Below, one piece after another: positions 11,227 to 18,310 of a stretch of 37,583 nucleotides of DNA. The stretch covers positions 1 to 37,583 of the forward strand of contig VBKG01000299.1 in assembly GCA_005879585.1 (NCBI GenBank). The letters run 5' to 3'. The stretch is from Deltaproteobacteria bacterium. GTDB lineage: Bacteria > Desulfobacterota > Binatia > DP-6. Under the pieces are notes generated by a model that saw nothing but the letters and a program-made list of their open reading frames with translations, was not told the origin of the DNA and did not search any database. Position 1 is the first letter of the stretch. Each line of letters begins with the position of its first letter. The position numbers and the translations under genes are program-made.

Positions 11227-12138
11227 ATGCAGAAGACCGAGCGGATCTGGCTCGACGGGCGGCTCGTCGCCTGGGACGAGGCGCAGGTCCACGTGCTCAC
11301 GCACTCGCTGCACTACGGGCTCGCCGTCTTCGAGGGCATCCGCTGCTACGAATGCCACGACGGCCGCTCGGCGATCTTCCGCCTGCGCGAACACGTGGAC
11401 AGACTCTACGGCTCCGCCCACGTCCTCGATTTGCCCATGCCGTTCCCGCGCGAGCAGCTGATCGAGGCGTGCCTCGAGACCGTCCGCGCCAACCGCCTTC
11501 GCGAGTGCTACATCCGCCCCATTGCCTTCCTCGGCGACGGCGAGATGGGGCTCGCCGCCCGTCCGGCCACCCGCGTCGCCGTCGCCGCATGGCCGTGGGG
11601 GGCATATCTCGGCGACGAGGGACTCCGGCACGGCATCCGCGTGAAGACCAGCTCCTTCCAGCGCTTCCACCCGAACACGTTGCTCACCAAGGCCAAGGCC
11701 AGCGGCCACTACGTGAACTCGATCCTCGCCTCGTACGAGGTCCGGCGCGCGGGCTACGACGAGGCCTTGCTGCTCGACGTGGACGGCTACGTGTCCGAGG
11801 CGAGCGGCGAGAACGTGTTCATCGTCACGGGCGGCGTCGCCAAGACCACGCCGCTGCCGACCGTGCTCGGCGGCATCACGCGCGACGCCGTCCTCCAGCT
11901 CCTCGCCGAGCTCGGCATCCCCTGCCGTGAGGAGCGCTTCACCCGCGACGAGGTATATCTCGCCGACGAGGCGTTCTTCACCGGCACGGCCGCGGAGGTG
12001 ACGCCGATCCGCGAGCTCGACGATCGCTGCATCGGCGACGGCAAGCCCGGTCCGACGACGCGCCGCCTCCAGGAGTTGTTCTTCGCGATCGTCCGTGGTC
12101 GCGACGATCGCCGCCGCTCCTGGCTGGCGTACGTCTGA
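11227..12138 (+). CDS. ilvE: Branched-chain amino acid aminotransferase
   Basis: This 303-residue fold-type IV PLP enzyme catalyses the last transamination of Val, Leu and Ile synthesis. Diagnostic elements are LHYGLAVFEGIRCYE near the N-terminus, TLLTKAKASGHYVNS with the PLP-binding Lys157, YVSEASGENVFIV, GGITRDAV and FFTGTAAEVTPI. Length matches short IlvE enzymes (about 300 residues). The ATG at 11227 has a GGAGG ribosome-binding site at 11219-11223. It is the last gene of the dprA-to-ilvE run. D-amino acid transaminases and aminodeoxychorismate lyase share the fold, but the N-terminal block and the AxxTPI region favour IlvE. Confidence 0.95.
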   Translation: MQKTERIWLDGRLVAWDEAQVHVLTHSLHYGLAVFEGIRCYECHDGRSAIFRLREHVDRLYGSAHVLDLPMPFPREQLIEACLETVRANRLRECYIRPIAFLGDGEMGLAARPATRVAVAAWPWGAYLGDEGLRHGIRVKTSSFQRFHPNTLLTKAKASGHYVNSILASYEVRRAGYDEALLLDVDGYVSEASGENVFIVTGGVAKTTPLPTVLGGITRDAVLQLLAELGIPCREERFTRDEVYLADEAFFTGTAAEVTPIRELDDRCIGDGKPGPTTRRLQELFFAIVRGRDDRRRSWLAYV

Positions 12139-12234
12139 ACGTTTCGTCACGAAGGTGACGGCGCCGGCGGAGCCGATCGCCGGACGGCGGCCACTTGCGC
12201 GTGGCATGGAAGCTGCTGCCTCCGAGCCCACCCG

Positions 12235-12453
12235 ATGTTTCGCGCCACGATTCGCGCGGGGTCGGAGGAGCCGCTCCGCCTCTCCGGCGACGTGGTACCT
12301 TACGACCTCCAGGTGCTGCGCGAGCACGTTCTCGCGCGGCGCGGCCTGCCCACGCGGCTCGAAGTCTGCCTCGCGCCCGCCTTGCGACCCGCGTTCCTGC
12401 ACGCCGTCCGGGATCTCGGCCGGCGCGGCATCGAGCTCGTCTTTCGCAGCTGA
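12235..12453 (+). CDS. Small hypothetical protein
   Basis: The 72-residue product starts at ATG 12235 and has balanced composition: three short beta-like segments and two helices, including VPYDLQVLREHVLARRGL and LHAVRDLGRRGIELVF. No signal peptide or membrane segment is visible. It is the only frame in the ilvE-to-PKD-lipoprotein gap that reads like protein. The Shine-Dalgarno is poor, so it may be translated from the ilvE transcript, whose stop is 96 bp upstream. I do not recognise a family. A GC-rich hairpin follows eight bases after the stop. Confidence 0.5.
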   Translation: MFRATIRAGSEEPLRLSGDVVPYDLQVLREHVLARRGLPTRLEVCLAPALRPAFLHAVRDLGRRGIELVFRS

Positions 12454-12460
12454 GGTAGGC

Positions 12461-12478
12461 GCCGCCGAGCGCGGCGGC
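12461..12478 (+). terminator. Short GC hairpin after the ilvE / small-ORF unit
   Basis: A perfect 7-bp inverted repeat (GCCGCCG / CGGCGGC, loop AGCG) starts eight bases after the stop at 12453. No T-run follows directly; the nearest is TTT about 20 bases on. It is placed where a transcript end is expected but is not a classic intrinsic terminator. In DNA this rich in GCC/GGC such repeats arise easily. Confidence 0.25.
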
Positions 12479-12627
12479 ACCGCCGCCGTCGCGCGTTTCT
12501 GGCCTCCGCCGTACCCCACGTCGCGCCCTTTGTCGGCCGCGGCGGCGCACCCCGCGAGCGCGACGGCGCGGCTTGCCCTCTCGCGGCGCGTCAGGTAGTC
12601 AGGCCCGGTTCGAGAGGGAGGGTACGG

Positions 12628-13089
12628 ATGCGACCTAGCGAGCTACTTCTGTGCCTCGCCGGCCTCGGGCTTGTGATCAGCGGCTGCGGGGGCGGTGGCG
12701 AGAAGACGTCGAGTGAGCCCGCGCCGAAGCCCACGACCGCGGTGGCGGCGCCCACCTCGACGACCGTCGCCGGCGCGAAGCAGGGCGAAGAGGACAACGA
12801 GTACGAGCTCGACGTGATCGCGGAAGCCGAGCCCGACGAGGGCGCGCCGCCGCTGAAGGTCCAGTTCACCGCCTCGGTCGAGGAAGAGTCGGGGGGCCCC
12901 TACTCCTTCAGCTGGGACTTCGGCGACGGGAGCCCAAAGGTCACCGATCAGAACCCGGTGCACACCTACGAGAAGGTGGGCGAGTACACCGCGACGCTCA
13001 CCGTGACCGACCAGAAGAGCCACAAGGGGACCGACGAGATCGACATCTTCGTCGAAACCGACGAGGAGGGCGGGGGCGGGCAGGAGTAG
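12628..13089 (+). CDS. Lipoprotein with a single PKD domain
   Basis: The 153-residue product starts with MRPSELLLCLAGLGLVISGC, a signal peptide ending in a lipobox (LVISGC) with the acylated Cys at residue 20. A low-complexity Pro/Thr/Glu linker follows to about residue 55. A PKD-type beta-sandwich then shows FSWDFGDGSP and HTYEKVGEYTATLTVTD, both hallmark strands. An acidic, Gly-rich tail ends in GGGGQE. PKD domains usually mediate protein or carbohydrate contacts outside the cell. The GGGAGGG stretch upstream of ATG 12628 supports the start. It is probably single-gene: the upstream gap is 174 bp and the next genes are on the other strand. Confidence 0.85.
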   Translation: MRPSELLLCLAGLGLVISGCGGGGEKTSSEPAPKPTTAVAAPTSTTVAGAKQGEEDNEYELDVIAEAEPDEGAPPLKVQFTASVEEESGGPYSFSWDFGDGSPKVTDQNPVHTYEKVGEYTATLTVTDQKSHKGTDEIDIFVETDEEGGGGQE

Positions 13090-13131
13090 CGAGTAGCGGG
13101 TCTAGATCAGCGAGGGACTCCGCTTCCTACT

Positions 13132-13836
13132 CTACCGGCACGCCTCTTCCACCTGCTGCTCGGCCCACTCGAGCGCGGTGAGCGCGGGCGCGAGCGCTGC
13201 GCTTTCCCGCCGGCAGCGGTAGCTGCCGCTCTCGAGACAGCGGCCGAGGGCCGTGTTCAGCTCCCCGGCCGTGCCCGCCGCCTCGCGCCAGCGCGCCCGA
13301 GCTCGCTCGCATGGGGCCGCGCCGGCGAGCCGACGCGTGATCTCTTCGCTCAGCGCGCGCGGCGGTGGCTCGGCGGCGCGCGGCGGCTCGGCGGCAGGCG
13401 GCGGCTCGGCAGCGTGCGGCGGCGACGGCGCCACGCGTGGCTCGGCGGGGGCGGGTGCTGGGACCGCGGACGGCCCGCTGACGTCGACCACCTCGATCTG
13501 CGACGAGCTACGGAGCACCATCTCCGGCCGGCCGGCAAAGCGGCGAACGAGACCCGACACGCGCACGCGCTTCCCGGCGTAGAGACGCTCGGGCTTCGAC
13601 GGCAGGCTCGAGAACATCGGCACGATGAGAACCACGCGGAGCGCACGCGCGTCGTCCGGTGCGAACTCGAGGACGCAGGTGTCGCCCGTCGCGTGCGCCG
13701 CCGCGACCACGCCTTCGATGGTCACCATCTGCCCGACGTGGTTTCCGGCTTCCTGCCAGGGGTACACGGGCGGCGCCGCGGCCGCAGCGCACCGCGCCCC
13801 GAGCGCGATCGCGAGCGTGGCGACGGCGACTTTCAC
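13132..13836 (-). CDS. Exported protein with OB-fold-like domain and Pro-rich linker
   Basis: From GTG 13836 the product is 234 residues with an N-terminal signal peptide (MKVAVATLAIALGARCAAAAA). The next ~90 residues read like a small OB-fold: HVGQMVTIEGVV, then LEFAPDDARALRVVLI, then LYAGKRVRVSGLV and PEMVLRSSSQIEVVD. This is the spacing of tRNA_anti-like OB domains in periplasmic proteins. A Pro/Ala/Glu-rich linker follows. A helical C-terminal domain of about 70 residues has four cysteines, likely disulfide bonded. Its start overlaps the stop of the upstream lipoprotein gene by 4 bp, so the two are coupled. Ligand and function are unknown. Confidence 0.7.
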   Translation of the reverse strand: MKVAVATLAIALGARCAAAAAPPVYPWQEAGNHVGQMVTIEGVVAAAHATGDTCVLEFAPDDARALRVVLIVPMFSSLPSKPERLYAGKRVRVSGLVRRFAGRPEMVLRSSSQIEVVDVSGPSAVPAPAPAEPRVAPSPPHAAEPPPAAEPPRAAEPPPRALSEEITRRLAGAAPCERARARWREAAGTAGELNTALGRCLESGSYRCRRESAALAPALTALEWAEQQVEEACR

Positions 13837-14132
13837 GGCGCACGCTCGATCGGGACGACGACCGGCTCGACGCCGCCCTGCGGATCCCGGAGCAGCAGCT
13901 CGAGCGTCGAATAGTCGCCCACCGGATAATACACGTAGCCGCTCGCCGACAGGCCCGTCGCGAGGGTCTGATCGACCGGCAGGACCGACGCCGCCCCGCG
14001 ACCGATCGGCGCATCGGCCACCGCGACGGCGCGGACGCGACCGGGCTCGGGCGCCGGCACGGCGAGCGTCGGCTCCGGGCGCCTCGCCGCGCAACCGAGC
14101 AGGAGTCCGAACGCGAGGGCGGCAGACCGCAC
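13833..14132 (-). CDS. Small putative lipoprotein
   Basis: The frame is open further upstream, but the GTG at 14132 gives a compact lipoprotein leader, MRSAALAFGLLLGC, with the lipid-modified Cys at residue 14. The mature part is about 85 residues with two beta-rich segments, ending in YVYYPVGDYSTLELLLRD and VEPVVVPIERAP. It is co-transcribed with the OB-fold protein downstream (4-bp overlap), so the pair probably acts together in the envelope. I do not recognise a family. The start is uncertain because there is no good ribosome-binding site. Confidence 0.6.
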   Translation of the reverse strand: MRSAALAFGLLLGCAARRPEPTLAVPAPEPGRVRAVAVADAPIGRGAASVLPVDQTLATGLSASGYVYYPVGDYSTLELLLRDPQGGVEPVVVPIERAP

Positions 14133-14181
14133 CGGCCGGTGCTTACCGACGCCGTCGCGGGACTGCAAGGCGCGCGATCGG

Positions 14182-14490
14182 CTAACGGTCCCGGTGGCCC
14201 ATGCCGCCGCGCCCGCCGCCACCACCACCCCCGCCGGGGGCCCGCTCGCGGGCCTCGCTCACCGTGAGCGGCCGGCCGCCGAACGGCTTGCCGTGCAGCG
14301 CGTTCACGGCGGCCTGCGCTTGGGCGTCCGTCGCCATCTCGATGAAGGCGAAGCCGCGGGGCCGGCCGGTCTCGCGATCGGTCACGATCTTGACCTCGTC
14401 AACCTGACGACCGTCCTGCTCGAAGAGGGCGCGCAGCTGGTCCTCGTCCACCTGGTAAGGCAGGTTCCCGACGTACAGTCTCTTTCCCAT
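14182..14490 (-). CDS. RRM-type RNA-binding protein
   Basis: The 102-residue product is one RNA recognition motif plus a Gly-rich tail. RNP2 is LYVGNL at residues 5-10, and RNP1 is RGFAFIEM with the expected aromatic residues. The tail is GGGGGGGG followed by RGGMGHRDR. Single-RRM glycine-rich proteins of this shape are widespread in bacteria. In cyanobacteria they are cold-induced, and RNA binding is the assumed role. The ATG at 14490 has GGGAG a few bases upstream. A hairpin sits in the leader. It lies downstream of the acyltransferase but is separated by 112 bp, so it probably has its own control. Confidence 0.92.
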   Translation of the reverse strand: MGKRLYVGNLPYQVDEDQLRALFEQDGRQVDEVKIVTDRETGRPRGFAFIEMATDAQAQAAVNALHGKPFGGRPLTVSEARERAPGGGGGGGGRGGMGHRDR

Positions 14491-14508
14491 TCTAGCTCCC
14501 GATTCAAT

Positions 14509-14532
14509 GGACGGCGCTGCGGGCCGCCGTCC
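14509..14532 (-). promoter_or_regulatory. Hairpin in the leader of the RRM gene
   Basis: A perfect 8-bp inverted repeat (GGACGGCG / CGCCGTCC, 8-base loop) lies 19-42 bases upstream of the RRM start codon on the minus strand. No T-run follows it. It could end the upstream acyltransferase transcript, or act as a structured leader of the RRM message, possibly bound by the RRM protein itself. Both readings are inference. Confidence 0.3.
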
Positions 14533-14602
14533 TTCCGTACGAACGGCCTTCTAGCATGCCCGTGTCGTCAGCGTCTAGGCGGGGTGAAGGGGGGAGACCG
14601 CG

Positions 14603-15490
14603 TTAGAAAAAGACATGACGCCGCGCTGCCAAGCCGCGGCTGATCAGGTCCTGCAGGACGGCACGCACGTGCTGCGCCTGTCGCGCCACGCTGTCCGGCC
14701 CGGTCGAGCCCTTGAGCCGGATGGGGGCGCCGAAGTGCAAGCGATACTTCACGGGCAGCGGCAGAACGATCGTGGGCGTGATGGGCGCCACCGGCGTGCG
14801 GACGAGCCGGGCCAGCCACGAGGGGTTGGCGAGCAGCGGCGCTTCCTCCTCGGCCCCGATCACCGCGACGGGTACGATGGGCGCTCCGGTCGCGAGCGCG
14901 ACGTGGACGAAGCCGTGGCCGAAGCCGCGCAGGCGATAGCGCTCGCGAAACGGCTTGGCAAGCGCCCGCACGCCCTCGGGGAAGGTCAGGACCGCAGCGC
15001 CGCGCCGGAGGAGCTCCTCGCACGCGGGCCGGCGACCGTCGACGGCGCCGATCAGTCGGGCCGCCGCGCCGAGCACCGGCAGAGTCATCAGCCGGTGGTC
15101 CGCCATGCCGTGGACGAGCCGCGGCGGCTCGGCGTCGAGGAGGCATGCCGTGACGATCATGGCGCCGTCCCAGGAGAGCACGCGCGAGCTGTGGTTCGCG
15201 ACCAGGAGGAAGGCGCCCGACGGCAGCGACTCGATCCCGTGGCACTCGACCCGGAAGTACTTCCGGTAGAGGAGCCCGGTCACGGCGAACATCCGCGCGG
15301 CCGCGTCGAACCGGAAGCCGAAGCGCTCGGGCGGCCGCCGCTCGAGGAGGCACGCGTGCGCGAGCTGCGTCCGCAGCCGGGCGCGGAAGGCGCCCAGGCG
15401 CCGGAGGCCGCGCGGACGGCGCGTCGGGGCGACGGGCTCGGTATCGAGCGGCGTAGCCGGAACTGGCAGGAGCTGCGGAGGCGTCGCCAT
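14603..15490 (-). CDS. PlsC-type lysophospholipid acyltransferase
   Basis: The 295-residue product belongs to the glycerolipid acyltransferase family that transfers acyl groups to lysophospholipids at the inner membrane. Motif 1 appears as VANHSSRVLSWDGAM. The His-to-Asp spacing is longer than the textbook HX4D; related bacterial families also show longer spacing. Motif 3 is LTFPEGVRAL, followed by FRERYRLRGFGHGFVHVAL, and a late APIVPVAVIGAEEE strand is also typical. The N-terminal ~60 residues are basic. The ATG at 15490 overlaps the stop of the upstream exported-protein gene by one base, indicating coupling. Substrate is unknown. Confidence 0.88.
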   Translation of the reverse strand: MATPPQLLPVPATPLDTEPVAPTRRPRGLRRLGAFRARLRTQLAHACLLERRPPERFGFRFDAAARMFAVTGLLYRKYFRVECHGIESLPSGAFLLVANHSSRVLSWDGAMIVTACLLDAEPPRLVHGMADHRLMTLPVLGAAARLIGAVDGRRPACEELLRRGAAVLTFPEGVRALAKPFRERYRLRGFGHGFVHVALATGAPIVPVAVIGAEEEAPLLANPSWLARLVRTPVAPITPTIVLPLPVKYRLHFGAPIRLKGSTGPDSVARQAQHVRAVLQDLISRGLAARRHVFF

Positions 15491-16272
15491 CACTCGATGC
15501 GGATCGGCTGCCGCGCGTAGTTCCGTGGCCCCGCGAACCGCGCGAGCGCCGGCGGGTCGCCCGGCAGCATGTAGAACGTCGCCGGCGGCAGGACGAGATG
15601 GATCAGCGGATCGACCGCCCAGTGCACCGTGAGTCGGAGCTCCAATCGATGCGTCTCGAGCGTGGTGCCGGCGCGCTCGACCTTGGCATCGCCGCCCCGG
15701 ACGAGCTCCATGTCGAGCACGACCGGCCGCGGGCTCGGCGCGACCGTGCGGAACACGAGACGGTCGCCCTCGGCGTTGGCGTCGAAGTTCTTCACGACGA
15801 GAAAGATGAGCGGGCCCCAGTACGTCCCGCGCGGCAGCGCGAGCTGCCGGTCCATGGTCTGGCGATCCGTGCCGCTGCCCCAGGCGCCCTGCAGCCGTCC
15901 TCCGGCGACGTCGATGGTGACCTCCGCCGTGGGTTCGCCGCCGGGACCGCGCACGACGGAGTGGCCGGAGACGGCTTCGAGCGTGCCTGCGACCCGCGCC
16001 ACGCCTTCGTCCTCGTCCTCCGTCCCGTCGCGGTAGCGCGCGACGCGGACGCACGTGAGCAGGTCCCCGCGTCGCGTCTGGTGGTATTCGACCGTGCCGA
16101 TCGGCTCGCCGCCCTGCGGTCCGTAGATGCCGGTGACGCCGGACACGTCGCCCTCCTGCCAGACGAGCCGCACGGGGTCGCCAGGCGATCGCGCCCGCGC
16201 GCCGGCGGCGGTGAGGACGATCGCACCGGCGGCGACTGCCAGCCGGAACCATGCGCGTTCGACGTCATGCAC
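15490..16272 (-). CDS. Exported protein of unknown function, coupled to the acyltransferase
   Basis: From GTG 16272 the product has 260 residues. A signal peptide (MHDVERAWFRLAVAAGAIVLTAAGARA) leads into a beta-rich mature protein. Recognisable stretches are VTGIYGPQGGEPIGTVEYH, LPRGTYWGPLIFLVVKNFD and HWAVDPLIHLVLPPATFYM. I do not recognise a family. The long N-terminal extension open in this frame up to 16422 is Arg-rich and looks non-coding. Overlap of its stop with the acyltransferase ATG suggests both products work on the same lipid or envelope process; that is inference. Confidence 0.7.
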   Translation of the reverse strand: MHDVERAWFRLAVAAGAIVLTAAGARARSPGDPVRLVWQEGDVSGVTGIYGPQGGEPIGTVEYHQTRRGDLLTCVRVARYRDGTEDEDEGVARVAGTLEAVSGHSVVRGPGGEPTAEVTIDVAGGRLQGAWGSGTDRQTMDRQLALPRGTYWGPLIFLVVKNFDANAEGDRLVFRTVAPSPRPVVLDMELVRGGDAKVERAGTTLETHRLELRLTVHWAVDPLIHLVLPPATFYMLPGDPPALARFAGPRNYARQPIRIE

Positions 16273-16479
16273 GGCCTTGTGGCCGTTCGGTTGCCTGCAA
16301 GCTCCGCGCCTACCGATCGCCCGGTGCGCATTCGCCGCCCTGCCGTGCCTGCGCAGCCGCACCGCACGCCACCCCCGGACCACCGTGTAGTCCAAGCGGA
16401 CACCGGGGTCCACGCCCCGCATGCGCGCGCGCGTGAATGGCGGACGATCGAGCGATGCGCGCCGGGCGCGTACCCCGCA

Positions 16480-16507
16480 TGCCGCGCTGGCTTCGCCAGC
16501 CGCGGCA
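16480..16507. repeat. Imperfect inverted repeat
   Basis: TGCCGCGCTGGC and GCCAGCCGCGGCA pair as a hairpin with one bulged base and a TTC loop (CUUCG-like in RNA). It lies in the gap between two minus-strand genes. Role unknown; it may end or process a transcript. Confidence 0.4.
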
Positions 16508-16553
16508 CGGCAGTCGCGCGTGGTACTGTCCCTTCACGCTCGCGTCTGGCTCC

Positions 16554-16577
16554 GACCCGAGACATGAGTCTCGGGTC
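16554..16577 (-). terminator. Perfect 10-bp hairpin just after the Ig-like protein gene
   Basis: GACCCGAGAC and GTCTCGGGTC pair perfectly around an ATGA loop. The hairpin begins 8 bases beyond the stop (16585-16587) of the minus-strand gene. Position and perfect pairing favour transcript termination or 3'-end protection. There is no T-run on the minus strand after it, so it is not a canonical intrinsic terminator. Confidence 0.5.
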
Positions 16578-16584
16578 GCGCTCC

Positions 16585-17376
16585 TCACACCCGCGGTTGG
16601 CGTGCGCGGACACTCCGCCACGCGAGCGCGAGCGTCGCGAGCGCGACGGCGAGCGCAGCGGCGCCGACGAGGAGCGGACGGGCATCCGCCCGCCGCGCGG
16701 CCACCGAGAGCATCGCCTCGCCCAGCACGGCATGGTGTGCGCCGTCGCGGTCGTACTCGAAGAGGGCGAACATCGGCCGGACGTCGCCGGGACGCGCCGC
16801 CACGTTCTCCACGACGACGGGCAGCGTCGCCCGCCCTGCGGCCGGTACCTCGGCGGGTCGGCTCTCCGGATCCGACCGGAGATCCGGGGGTAACGCGACG
16901 ACGAGCCGGCCCGCGACGGGCGCCGGCGCGCCGTTCTCGAGCGTCACGGCGCCGTGAGCGAGCCGCGTGACGGGCTCGGTCGCAACCACCACCTGGACGT
17001 CGGCGGGTGGGCTGCCGGGCGTGCGGATGAGATGGACGAGCAGCGCGGAACGCGTGCCGGCCTCGGGATCCGCGTAGCGTAGCCGAATCGTCACCGGGAA
17101 CGTTCCCGGGCCGGGCGGCGCATCGAGCGACGTCTGCCACTCGTGCGCGGCGTGCGCCCCGATCGTCTGCACGCGCTCGGCGACGACCGTTCGATGGCGG
17201 TAGACGAGCTCCGGCACGACGTCGTGGACGGGCGCGTCGGCGCCGTTCGTCGCGCGGAGCCGCAGGTCGACCGCGTTGCCCACCTGGCTCTCGGCGTCGA
17301 GGCGGAGATCGGCCGCGGCGCGGACCGCGAGCACCCAGCCGAGGAGCAGGACGATCGGGATCGCCGCCCGCCGCAC
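16585..17376 (-). CDS. Exported, C-terminally anchored protein with Ig-like segments
   Basis: Starting at GTG 17376, the product is 263 residues. An N-terminal signal peptide or signal anchor (RRAAIPIVLLLGWVLAVRAAA) is followed by two beta-sandwich-like stretches. Examples are VDLRLRATNGADAPVHDVV, FPVTIRLRYADPE and RATLPVVVENVAARPGDV, which resemble CARDB or NPCBM-associated modules. Near the C-terminus is a hydrophobic helix, LLVGAAALAVALATLALAW, followed by a basic tail, so the protein is probably anchored with its body outside. It starts 8 bases after the DUF1232 stop, so the two are likely co-transcribed. No specific function is evident. Confidence 0.72.
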   Translation of the reverse strand: MRRAAIPIVLLLGWVLAVRAAADLRLDAESQVGNAVDLRLRATNGADAPVHDVVPELVYRHRTVVAERVQTIGAHAAHEWQTSLDAPPGPGTFPVTIRLRYADPEAGTRSALLVHLIRTPGSPPADVQVVVATEPVTRLAHGAVTLENGAPAPVAGRLVVALPPDLRSDPESRPAEVPAAGRATLPVVVENVAARPGDVRPMFALFEYDRDGAHHAVLGEAMLSVAARRADARPLLVGAAALAVALATLALAWRSVRARQPRV

Positions 17377-17384
17377 GGCGCCGG

Positions 17385-17702
17385 TCAGACCGGCGCGCGG
17401 CCGCCGATGGCGGCGGCATGCTCGCGCACGACGTCGGGCGGACACCACTGAATGAACCAGTGGGCGGCGACGGCGATGATGACGAGGTCGTCGATCTCGC
17501 CGACGAACGGGATCGCGTCGGGGATGAGATCGAACGGCAGCACGACGTACGCGACCGCGCCCACGAGCAGGGCTTTCGGCCAGATCGAGACCCGCGCGTC
17601 GCGCACGAGACGCCAGTAGAGCCGCATCAGGTTCGGCAGGTGGACCAGGACCTCGAAGGCCCGCACGCGCGGGGAACGCGTGCGCTCGGCGCCGGTCGAC
17701 AT
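17385..17702 (-). CDS. DUF1232 (YkvA-type) membrane protein
   Basis: The 105-residue product carries the DUF1232 signature: RDARVSIWPKALLVGAVAY followed by VLPFDLIPDAIPFVGEIDD and LVIIAVAAHWFIQ. Two hydrophobic segments suggest a membrane hairpin. The family is widespread in bacteria and its biochemical role is not established. The ATG at 17702 follows a short divergent gap (101 bp) shared with the MaoC gene, so promoters for both directions probably sit there. The anchored Ig-like gene follows 8 bases downstream. Confidence 0.88.
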   Translation of the reverse strand: MSTGAERTRSPRVRAFEVLVHLPNLMRLYWRLVRDARVSIWPKALLVGAVAYVVLPFDLIPDAIPFVGEIDDLVIIAVAAHWFIQWCPPDVVREHAAAIGGRAPV

Positions 17703-17803
17703 CGCGGGCCCAGCATACCTGCACGGTCGGACGGCGCCAACGCGGCACTCTTCCGTTGGCGGGGCGCGCCGGGGTAGGAAGGAGGCCGAAGGAGGACCTG
17801 ACC

Positions 17804-18286
17804 GTGGAGCAGATCCGATTCGACGACATCGAGCGCCTGAAGTCGAAGATCAGCGACGGGTTCAGCGACTGGAGCGAGCCGCTCGAGGTCACCCAGGAGA
17901 TGATCAACCGATTCGCCGACCTGACGGGCGATCACCAGTGGATCCACGTCGACGTGGAGCGCGCCCGGCGCGAGAGCCCGTTCGGCGGCACCGTTGCGCA
18001 CGGGTTCCTGACCCTCAGCCTGCTCCCCGCGATGCGCGCGAAGCCGGCGTGGCAGATCACCGGCTTCGGCAACGCCACCAACTACGGCGCCAACAAGCTG
18101 CGTTTCGTGTCGCCCGTCCCGGCCGGCGCGCGCATCCAGGCGCGCTCGCGCCTCGTCGGCGTGGAGGCGAAGCCGCTCGGTACGCAGCTGACCCAGGAGC
18201 TCCACGTCCACGTGGTCGGCAAGGACAAGCCGGCGGTCATCTACGAGATGCTCGTCCTCTATCATCCGGCGATGAGCCGCAGCTGA
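17804..18286 (+). CDS. MaoC-family (R)-specific enoyl-CoA hydratase-like protein
   Basis: The 160-residue product is a single hot-dog fold of the MaoC/NodN type. The catalytic Asp and His are in ADLTGDHQWIHVD (Asp43, His48), followed by SPFGGTVAHGFLTLSL and TNYGANKLRFVSPVPAG, close to the NodN/Rv0130 branch. Such proteins hydrate (R)-3-hydroxyacyl-CoA precursors in fatty acid or polyhydroxyalkanoate metabolism. I chose the GTG at 17804 because AAGGAGG precedes it by about 8 bases and the product then starts normally. An upstream in-frame start at 17756 lacks support. It is transcribed alone and converges on a secreted-protein gene 24 bp away. Confidence 0.93.
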   Translation: MEQIRFDDIERLKSKISDGFSDWSEPLEVTQEMINRFADLTGDHQWIHVDVERARRESPFGGTVAHGFLTLSLLPAMRAKPAWQITGFGNATNYGANKLRFVSPVPAGARIQARSRLVGVEAKPLGTQLTQELHVHVVGKDKPAVIYEMLVLYHPAMSRS

Positions 18287-18310
18287 GCCGCGACCACCGG
18301 CCTCGCCCGC

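Larger units (their letters stand above)
16273..16584. other. 312-bp gap with two inverted repeats
   Basis: No convincing gene lies here; reading frames through it give Arg/Ala/Pro-rich shadow products. Two palindromes are listed separately at 16480-16507 and 16554-16577. I see no clear sigma-70 promoter for the minus-strand gene that starts at 16272, and no tRNA or other RNA fold that I can support. Confidence 0.5.

Noticed and set aside
12590-12627. GGTTCGA-like string that recalls a tRNA T-loop
   Set aside because: No acceptor stem, D-arm or anticodon arm can be paired around it; it lies in the leader of the PKD lipoprotein gene.
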